Origin: Candidatus Bathyarchaeota archaeon
GTDB taxonomy: Archaea > Thermoproteota > Bathyarchaeia > TCS64
Length of the DNA: 5,363 bases
NCBI GenBank assembly: GCA_030670015.1
Contig: DAOVCM010000082.1
Span: 1 to 5,363, forward strand
Direction of reading: 5' to 3'
In this document: positions 1 to 4,622 of the stretch, in pieces
Layout: the number at the start of each line of letters is the position of its first letter
Numbering within the stretch: position 1 is the first letter of the stretch
The notes under the pieces: model-generated
Databases searched by the model: none
What the model was told of the DNA's origin: nothing
Seen by the model: only the letters and a program-made list of their open reading frames with translations
Made by a program: the position numbers and the translations under genes

Positions 1-843
1 CATCCGATAGGCAAGCTTGAACCTCTCCAACAGCTCAGGCCTCTTCCTGAAATATGGAACATACTCTGACATGTGTTGGCTCGACTCGGTGACAAAGTAC
101 CCGAACGCTTTGAACACCTCTGCTCGGACGATGTCCGCCCCGGCCCAGTGCGCATCAGGCCTCGAATAAACACCGGGATCCTTGAACTTCTCCCTCAAGA
201 GGGGGTAGGCGTCTTTTCCACGCCATTTGAGTTCAAGGAACCAGGCCATGTGGTTGATACCTGCGACCCAGTAGGAGATCTCATCAAAAGGTGCGCCGAG
301 GTATCTAGCGAGTGCCGAGGCTGTCCCCTGGACGCTGTGGCACAGGCCTACGTTCTTGATGCGTGTGTAATCGTTCATGGCCCAGCAGATCATCGCCATC
401 GGATTTGAGTAGTTTAGGAGCCAGGCGTCCGGACAGAGATCCTCCATGTCGCGGCAGATGTCGAGTATAACAGGTATGTGACGCAGAGCATAGAACACAC
501 CGCCGGGTCCAATCGTGTCGCCTATACCCTGCATTATACCATACTTAGCTGGAATCTCAAGGTCCAGCTTGTTCGCCTCAAGCCCTCCAACCCTGATCGT
601 TACTATCACGAAGTCGGCATTCTCCAAGGCGACCCGGCGGTCAGTGGTTGACTCAACTTTAGTGTTAAAATCGTGCTGATTGACAAGCTTCTTCGTGAAC
701 GCTTCGATGAGATCCAGACGTTTCTCATTCACGTCCATCAATGAAATCGTGCAGTCTCTGAGCTCTGGGAAGGAAAGGAAGTCTCTGACCAGGTTGCCGG
801 TGAATACGTGGCTCCCAGCTCCTATTATCACAATTTTTGGCAA
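1..843 (-). CDS. Glycoside hydrolase family 4 enzyme (alpha-galactosidase / alpha-galacturonidase type), 3' truncated by window edge
   Basis: Reads open from a TTG start at 843 to the window edge (281 residues of a family usually about 430-480 long), so the C-terminal third is missing. Seen: an N-terminal Rossmann motif (KIVIIGAGSHVF, residues 3-14) for NAD; NYSNP at 144-148; CHSV at 168-171; GINHMAW at 195-201; TESSQHMSEY at 252-261. In GH4, the Cys of CHSV and the His of the NH motif bind the catalytic Mn2+, here Cys168 and His198. GH4 enzymes cleave by an NAD-dependent oxidation-elimination-addition route. CHSV, rather than the phospho-glucosidase type of motif, points to the MelA/LplD branch acting on alpha-galactosides or alpha-galacturonides; which one cannot be told here. 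No signal peptide, so cytosolic, acting on imported oligosaccharides. TTG is chosen because it is preceded by GAAGGTG five bases upstream, the Rossmann motif starts right after it, and a stop (871-873) closes the frame upstream with no better start between. Transcribed in the same direction as the methyltransferase genes but after a 237-base gap. Confidence 0.93.
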   Translation of the reverse strand, partial: MPKIVIIGAGSHVFTGNLVRDFLSFPELRDCTISLMDVNEKRLDLIEAFTKKLVNQHDFNTKVESTTDRRVALENADFVIVTIRVGGLEANKLDLEIPAKYGIMQGIGDTIGPGGVFYALRHIPVILDICRDMEDLCPDAWLLNYSNPMAMICWAMNDYTRIKNVGLCHSVQGTASALARYLGAPFDEISYWVAGINHMAWFLELKWRGKDAYPLLREKFKDPGVYSRPDAHWAGADIVRAEVFKAFGYFVTESSQHMSEYVPYFRKRPELLERFKLAYRM

Positions 844-848
844 AATGA

Positions 849-855
849 CACCTTC
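849..855 (-). promoter_or_regulatory. Ribosome-binding site of the GH4 gene
   Basis: The minus strand reads GAAGGTG, then five bases, then TTG. It matches the archaeal anti-Shine-Dalgarno core and is the main support for the TTG start of the GH4 gene. Confidence 0.55.
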
Positions 856-894
856 ACGCGTAAAACGAGTCTATGAAATATGAAACTTTTATGA

Positions 895-920
895 GATTTA
901 TGTTTTCGTATAGTCTATAC
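895..920 (-). promoter_or_regulatory. Candidate GH4 promoter with adjoining 13-bp palindrome
   Basis: On the minus strand a perfect palindrome GTATAG-A-CTATAC (908-920) runs directly into CGAAAACATAAATC, which resembles an archaeal BRE (CGAAAA) followed by a TATA-like CATAAAT. A start about 26 bases downstream would fall near 874 and give a leader of about 30 bases containing the GAAGGTG site. The palindrome abuts the BRE, the usual place for an archaeal activator or repressor site. That it is an operator is inference; a 6-bp-arm palindrome in AT-rich DNA can arise by chance. Confidence 0.35.
908..920. repeat. Perfect 13-bp palindrome GTATAG-T-CTATAC
   Basis: Six-base arms around one central base, lying directly upstream of the candidate BRE of the GH4 gene on the minus strand. 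A candidate binding site for a dimeric regulator of GH4 expression. Confidence 0.45.
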
Positions 921-1080
921 CTGGGGTCGCATCGCTTTTGAAGGTCTAAAGTCGCACTAGCTAACAGAATCACGAAGCATTTTGAGGCTGTAAGTGTCTG
1001 TGTTACGCCTACTAGTTTATTTATCTTTAACCATCGCCTGGTCAACTCTTCATGCGGGGGCGTGTGAATGGTTCCAGTGT

Positions 1081-1731
1081 TCACCTGATATTGAGGAGTG
1101 ATCTGACCTTAGCTACGGCGTCCACGGCGTCGGAGCCGAAGGCGTCGGCACCAGCCTGTTCAGCCCACTCCTGGTCTATCATAGCGCCTCCGACGATCAC
1201 TTTAACCTCGTCCCGTAGCCCAGCCTCCTCAAGCGCCCTCACGACATCCTTGAACTTGACCATGGTGCTACTCACTAGGGCGGACATACCCAGGACATCG
1301 GGCTTGAGCTCCCCAACCTTCTCGACGAAAGCCTCGTCGGGGACGTCGATGCCAATGTCGATGACCTCGAACCCCTCAGCGGTCAGCAGCGCGGCGACGA
1401 GGCTCTTCCCGATATCGTGGATGTCGCCGGCGACGGTCCCGATGAGGACACGGCCCAGGTAAGGTACATCCCTCTTCTGCCGCTTGATCTCCTCCGTCAG
1501 GACAGCTGTTGCGCCCTTTGCCGCTTCGGCGCAGAACATGAGCTCTGTGAGGAACATATCGCCCCGGCCGAAGCGGTGTCCGACCTCCTTCAGGGCCCCC
1601 GTGACGCCGGCGAGCACCTCGAGGGGGTCGAAGCCGGCTTCGACGCCCTTCTCAGCGAGGGAACTGCTCTCCTCAACGCTCCCTTCGTTCACGGCGGTGG
1701 AAAGCTTCCCTATCAGCTCTTCCCTGTCCAT
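1081..1731 (-). CDS. Corrinoid (methylcobamide-binding) protein of MtbC/MttC/MtgC type
   Basis: 216 residues, the usual length for the stand-alone methanogen/acetogen corrinoid proteins. Residues 1 to about 88 form the helical cap domain (B12-binding 2); about 91-216 form the Rossmann-like B12 domain. The cobalt-ligand motif DxHxxG is intact as Asp103-Ile-His105-Asp-Ile-Gly108, His105 being the expected lower axial ligand. The downstream SxL element (Ser150, Leu152) and a GG pair (181-182) that contact the nucleotide tail are also present. Role from family knowledge: it carries the methyl group as methyl-Co(III) between the MttB homologue and a pterin or CoM methyltransferase in the cytosol. 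The start is ATG, 13 bases after the mttB stop, behind a strong Shine-Dalgarno, so the two are surely co-transcribed. The gene is GC-rich with strong C/G third positions, unlike mtrH and most of mttB. Oxidised Co(II) would need a RamA-like reductive activase, which is not in the window. Substrate assignment depends on the partner, so no gene symbol is given. Confidence 0.95.
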   Translation of the reverse strand: MDREELIGKLSTAVNEGSVEESSSLAEKGVEAGFDPLEVLAGVTGALKEVGHRFGRGDMFLTELMFCAEAAKGATAVLTEEIKRQKRDVPYLGRVLIGTVAGDIHDIGKSLVAALLTAEGFEVIDIGIDVPDEAFVEKVGELKPDVLGMSALVSSTMVKFKDVVRALEEAGLRDEVKVIVGGAMIDQEWAEQAGADAFGSDAVDAVAKVRSLLNIR

Positions 1732-1744
1732 CTCCCCTCACCCC
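1732..1744 (-). promoter_or_regulatory. Strong ribosome-binding site between mttB homologue and corrinoid gene
   Basis: The whole 13-base gap on the minus strand is GGGGTGAGGGGAG, followed by ATG. GGTGAG lies about six bases from the start codon and matches the archaeal anti-Shine-Dalgarno. It is the strongest translation signal in the window and would favour high output of the corrinoid protein from the shared transcript. Confidence 0.65.
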
Positions 1745-3322
1745 TCAGGCCCGGTGAGCCTCCCTCTTCTCGACCATACGGACGTACTCCTCCATCCGCT
1801 TCTTGATGTCTGGGTCCAGGGGCTCTGGCCAGTAGTCCCTGAGGATCTCCTGCACCCGTTCCTGGGCCCGTTGCACCGCGTCCTTCCGGCCTCGGCGGAC
1901 CCAGTCCTCGTATTTGCGCCTGTCGAATATGGTGGGGAAGTACTGCTCCTGTCTGAACCACTTCCTGGTGTGGGGGTGGGCGAGGAAGGTGCCTCCGGGG
2001 CCGACCTCGTCGATGACATCTACTGCCAGCGTTTCGTCTGAGACCTCTATTCCCCGCATCACCCTCTTGACATATCCCGCTAGCTCGTTGTCCAGGACAA
2101 TCTTCTCCAGGCTCATACCGATCTCCCCCGGTCCTACAGAACCGATACTTACATTATAGTTGATACCACTAAGTGCACTAGTTAAAAGGCTAATAGCCGT
2201 TTCATAGCCAGTTTGAGGATCCAAAGCCTTCGATGAACTATCAGTACAACCTCTGATGGGAAATCCATACCAATGAGCTATCTGAGCTGATGCAGATTGG
2301 ATTAGCGCCGACTCGGGCGAACCAAATATTGGACCATGAGCTGATAATTGATCGAAAACCCCACTGAAATTCATCCACATAGCTGGAGGTCTATTTTCAG
2401 GTTTTGCTGCCATAGCTCCGATTACTAAACTGGCCAATGTTTCTGCCAACCACAATGATAAAGTACCTGCCATTGTAGCAGGTCCTGTGGCATTTGTCAT
2501 TGGTCCACTTCCTATAAAGATTGGTAGACCATATTCTGCGTAGACGAGAAGTTTTTCTAGGTTTCGAGGTAGAAACATCAGGGGGCTCACAGCCTCGTTA
2601 AAGCCGAGGCTCATAGGAAGCTTTCGTAATTCTTTGAGGCTTCCTCTTACGGCTATCTCCATCTTTATTTGGTCTATGGTGGCTTGTCGCGCATCCCCTT
2701 CCTCGTCTTCCCTGTCCATCACATATGTTTTACTCATGTCGACGGGTTTTTCCATTAAATCAAGCATATCGAGATATTTCCGTAATCTTCTAACGATGAG
2801 AGGTAAAGCTAAATATTCTTCCGGAGTCGAATGTGTACCGCCAGCGCCAACTCCTGCCACATCCACATTCTCACAGGCATCCAGAACCCTATAGCAGTCT
2901 TGCATGTCCCTTACAGTAGGTTTCCTCATGGACCCATCAGGTGCCACCATGAAGGGGCCGATCCCCATCACGAAGTACACTCTCTCCGTATCGAGTCTGA
3001 TAGCTCTCTTTGGATCCCTTCCCGCGAATTTGAAACTCTTTGGTGTCTTCCTGATTGCCTCATCCACGAGATACGGCGGTATACAGACTTTCTCCTCCTT
3101 GAAATTAACTACGGCGCCTTTCTGATCCAAGATTTTTAAACAAACCTCATTGGGAACCTTAACACCAGTACGCCATAGAATTTCCTTAGCGGCATAATCT
3201 AGCTCTTTTATTTGGTCGTTAGTTAAAAAGCGAAGCTGACCACCTTTGACGCCAAGCCTCCCTTTTTTTAGACCTGGAGACGCATACCAATAAATCCATG
3301 GTTTAAAACATGAATTAATCAT
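1745..3322 (-). CDS. MttB-superfamily corrinoid-dependent methyltransferase, non-pyrrolysine type (COG5598)
   Basis: 525 residues, close to full length for trimethylamine methyltransferase MttB and relatives, with no in-frame stop. Landmarks matching MttB: the N-terminal helix LTNDQIKELDYAAKEIL (33-49), IPPYLVDEAIRKTPKSF (81-97), SGPMTNATGPATMAGTL (272-288), GSPESALIQSASAQIAHWYG (334-353) and the C-terminal DEVGPGGTFLAHPHTRKW (438-455). The segment GCTDSSSKALDPQ (358-370) aligns with the pyrrolysine loop of MttB, and Asp361 (GAT at 2240-2242) stands at the Pyl position. Known non-Pyl members demethylate glycine betaine, proline betaine, carnitine or related compounds, so a quaternary amine substrate is likely; its identity is unknown. 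The methyl goes to the corrinoid protein encoded 13 bases downstream. ATG 3322 is the only reasonable start: a stop (TAA) lies three codons upstream and no other start codon precedes the conserved core. It has no Shine-Dalgarno, suggesting a leaderless or weakly led message. Codons 1 to about 396 are AT-rich and the remainder GC-rich, an internal composition break. Confidence 0.93.
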   Translation of the reverse strand: MINSCFKPWIYWYASPGLKKGRLGVKGGQLRFLTNDQIKELDYAAKEILWRTGVKVPNEVCLKILDQKGAVVNFKEEKVCIPPYLVDEAIRKTPKSFKFAGRDPKRAIRLDTERVYFVMGIGPFMVAPDGSMRKPTVRDMQDCYRVLDACENVDVAGVGAGGTHSTPEEYLALPLIVRRLRKYLDMLDLMEKPVDMSKTYVMDREDEEGDARQATIDQIKMEIAVRGSLKELRKLPMSLGFNEAVSPLMFLPRNLEKLLVYAEYGLPIFIGSGPMTNATGPATMAGTLSLWLAETLASLVIGAMAAKPENRPPAMWMNFSGVFDQLSAHGPIFGSPESALIQSASAQIAHWYGFPIRGCTDSSSKALDPQTGYETAISLLTSALSGINYNVSIGSVGPGEIGMSLEKIVLDNELAGYVKRVMRGIEVSDETLAVDVIDEVGPGGTFLAHPHTRKWFRQEQYFPTIFDRRKYEDWVRRGRKDAVQRAQERVQEILRDYWPEPLDPDIKKRMEEYVRMVEKREAHRA

Positions 3323-3344
3323 TTCACATTAAAATTCGCATTTA

Positions 3345-3400
3345 AGATTTAAAAGCGAGAGGTGCAGTACCTGAATTTATAAAGTTATCTCTGAAGATAA
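3345..3400 (-). promoter_or_regulatory. Candidate promoter region of mttB homologue with two dyads
   Basis: Two TATA-like elements are read on the minus strand: TTTATAAAT (3375-3383), whose start would fall near 3353, and CTTTTAAAT (3345-3353), whose start about 26 bases on would fall at the ATG (3322) and give a leaderless message, consistent with the lack of a Shine-Dalgarno. Just upstream of the first is a perfect hairpin-type repeat, TTATCT-N4-AGATAA (3385-3400). Between the two elements lies AGGTgCAGtACCT (3360-3372), symmetric except for one pair. Which TATA is used, and whether the dyads bind a regulator, is not known from sequence. Confidence 0.4.
3385..3400. repeat. Inverted repeat TTATCT-CTGA-AGATAA
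   Basis: Perfect six-base arms with a four-base loop, immediately upstream of the TTTATAAAT element of the mttB homologue. It could be an operator or a weak hairpin in an mtrH read-through transcript; the stem is AT-rich and lacks a following T tract on the minus strand, so a bacterial-type terminator is unlikely. Confidence 0.4.
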
Positions 3401-3437
3401 ATTTATTGAGTCATAATTATTCCTATCACCCGTGAAC

Positions 3438-4337
3438 CTATGATATCTTAAATATTGGGTGACCGGTATCAGGCCTTCTCCCTTTCTCGATGGATACTTG
3501 CGCGTATGCTGCATTCACTAAAGCGACTGTTGGGAAAATGTAGTCTGCCTCCTCTACTGGCCCATATAGAACAAAGTCAGCACCTGCAGCAACCGGAAGC
3601 ACAGCCGCGGTAGCCATTGAGGGGTTGCTGGCCTGCTTTCCCATCTTCGTTCTCAATCCTCTCCACGTTCCAATAGCGTTATGGGCTCCGCAACCCGACG
3701 GATACCCCAGTTCGTTCTTGATGTCATAGATGGTCTTACAGGCGGATCCCAATGATGGTATATCGAGGACGAAGGTATCGACTATTATTTTCTCAACACC
3801 AACTTTCAATAGCTTAGGAATGACTTCTTTCACCACCTTAAACCTCCCCCTACTTGTGAAATCCTTAGTGTTATACGCAAGCAGAACCACGCTTCTAACA
3901 CTACTCTCACATAAAGCTTCCAGTTCTTTTGGCTTAAACCCAGGAGTTATTGTATTATACACAATCCTTTCAGAGAGTCCGACCTCGTCGACATATCTTA
4001 ACCCATCAATCCTCACATCATACGAGATCCCATCCATTAGCAAAGGGGAACTTGAAACTCCCGCGGTGAAATCTATAAATTTAATTAACGCCTCGGATGT
4101 AGCCCCAATGACATCCAACATACAGGGATTGCCCGTCTTCTCTGAAAACTCCTCTTGAACATGGATCAACTCCTCAGCTTTCGCGCGGTCGAATTCCCCT
4201 TTTCGCTCGTCTTCCACGATATCATGTTTTCGATAGAAGATCGACCCCACCAGTACGGTGGGACGCTCTCCAGGTAGTCCCCCTATCTTAACCCCTCCAA
4301 TATCGAAAACCTTCTGCTCGCTTTTGAATCTCCACAT
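3438..4337 (-). CDS. MtrH-family methyl-corrinoid:tetrahydropterin methyltransferase, stand-alone (COG1962)
   Basis: 299 residues from ATG 4337. The first residues, MWRFKSEQKVFDIGGVKIGG, align with the MtrH start (MFKF..EQ..DI.GVK.GG), so this ATG is preferred over the TTG three codons upstream (4346), which would give 302 residues. Other family blocks: PGERPTVLVGSIFY (22-35), TGNPCMLDVIGAT (68-80), MDGISYDVRIDGLRYV (101-116), SERIVYNTITPGF (122-134), LDIPSLG (191-197), GYPSGCGAHNA (211-221), ADFVLYGPVEEA (253-264). The fold is a TIM barrel that binds the pterin. MtrH of methanogens transfers methyl between tetrahydromethanopterin and the MtrA corrinoid; stand-alone relatives such as bacterial MtgA move methyl from a soluble corrinoid protein to tetrahydrofolate. 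With mttB and corrinoid genes next to it and no mtrA-G here, the stand-alone role is inferred, the pterin probably being tetrahydromethanopterin. A palindrome ATCATA-A-TATGAT (4356-4368) with embedded TATA-like bases lies 18 bases before the ATG, and no clear Shine-Dalgarno is seen. It ends in TAG, with an in-frame TGA three codons later. Confidence 0.92.
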   Translation of the reverse strand: MWRFKSEQKVFDIGGVKIGGLPGERPTVLVGSIFYRKHDIVEDERKGEFDRAKAEELIHVQEEFSEKTGNPCMLDVIGATSEALIKFIDFTAGVSSSPLLMDGISYDVRIDGLRYVDEVGLSERIVYNTITPGFKPKELEALCESSVRSVVLLAYNTKDFTSRGRFKVVKEVIPKLLKVGVEKIIVDTFVLDIPSLGSACKTIYDIKNELGYPSGCGAHNAIGTWRGLRTKMGKQASNPSMATAAVLPVAAGADFVLYGPVEEADYIFPTVALVNAAYAQVSIEKGRRPDTGHPIFKIS

Positions 4338-4355
4338 AGCACTCAACTCTATTTC

Positions 4356-4368
4356 ATCATAATATGAT
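4356..4368. repeat. Perfect 13-bp palindrome ATCATA-A-TATGAT near mtrH start
   Basis: Six-base arms around one base, 18 bases before ATG 4337. The minus strand contains a TATA-like CATATTAT within it, whose start site would fall at the ATG. It could be core promoter, operator or both. Confidence 0.4.
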
Positions 4369-4576
4369 CGTATAGCTAGATAATCCTCACCTAAATGACT
4401 ATCAGCTCAAAATCATAAATACTAAGTGCGACACACATGAGATCCTATATAATAGTTTTCTTAACTTTGAATATGATTATTGATAATGAGCTAAAAGGTA
4501 TTAGAGGGGTAATATAAATGAAAATAGGCGGAGATCATCACAGCGCGCGCGTCGAGGCTGGAAGGATAAGATAACC

Positions 4577-4594
4577 ATAAAAAAGTTATATAGT
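4577..4594 (+). promoter_or_regulatory. BRE/TATA promoter of the rightward U32-like gene
   Basis: ATAAAAAAG followed by TTATATAG (4587-4594) fits an archaeal BRE plus TATA box. Transcription about 26 bases downstream would begin near 4616-4618, only five or so bases before ATG 4623, and no Shine-Dalgarno is present, so the message is probably leaderless or nearly so. An imperfectly spaced inverted pair ATAAC (4571-4575) / GTTAT (4585-4589) brackets the BRE; it may be chance. Confidence 0.6.
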
Positions 4595-4622
4595 GTGTAG
4601 AAACAGTTTCAATACGGTTATT

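Larger units (their letters stand above)
844..1080. other. Intergenic region between corrinoid-protein gene and GH4 gene
   Basis: 237 bases. The left part holds the GH4 ribosome-binding site and candidate promoter. The right part follows the corrinoid gene stop; no T-rich tract or hairpin suggests an obvious terminator. An A/T-rich stretch around 1014-1032 (minus TTAAAGATAAATAAA) could be a second, more distant TATA element, but this is weak. No tRNA, small RNA or convincing small gene was seen. Confidence 0.5.
3323..3437. other. Intergenic region between mtrH-like and mttB-like genes
   Basis: 115 AT-rich bases. The gap is long for a simple operon and carries TATA-like elements for the mttB homologue, so the corrinoid/mttB pair can probably be transcribed apart from mtrH. 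No T-rich terminator for mtrH is evident, so read-through is also possible. Confidence 0.5.
4338..4622. other. Divergent intergenic region between mtrH-like gene and the rightward gene
   Basis: About 285 bases separating two divergently transcribed genes. Signals seen: the 6-1-6 palindrome near the mtrH start (4356-4368); a TATA-like element TATTATATAG on the minus strand (4446-4455) behind AGAAAAC, a possible more distant mtrH promoter with a leader of about 85 bases; a short repeat ATTAT-TG-ATAAT (4476-4487); an 18-codon open frame at 4518-4574 with GAGGGG eight bases before its ATG; an alternating GC run (4543-4551); and the promoter of the rightward gene. Composition changes here from AT-rich (left) to GC-rich (right of about 4525). 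No RNA gene was recognised. Confidence 0.5.

Noticed and set aside
73..408. 111-codon plus-strand frame
   Set aside because: Antisense to the GH4 coding region that carries the CHSV and NH metal-ligand motifs.
854..1084. 76-codon minus-strand frame whose GTG overlaps the corrinoid gene stop as GTGA
   Set aside because: The overlap resembles translational coupling, but no Shine-Dalgarno precedes it, the protein resembles no family I know, and it runs through the GH4 promoter and ribosome-binding site.
1738..2019. Other minus-strand frames inside the 3' end of mttB
   Set aside because: Low-complexity shadow translations rich in Gly, Pro, Arg and Ser, overlapping the well-supported mttB frame.
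1484..2041. 185-codon plus-strand frame
   Set aside because: Antisense to the corrinoid gene and the GC-rich end of mttB; both minus-strand genes are clearly real, and long shadow frames are expected in GC-rich coding DNA.
906..4375. Shared 8-mer TCGTATAG in the GH4 (906-913) and mtrH (4368-4375) upstream regions
   Set aside because: One or two shared 8-mers are expected by chance between two regions of this size, and only the GH4 copy is part of a full palindrome.
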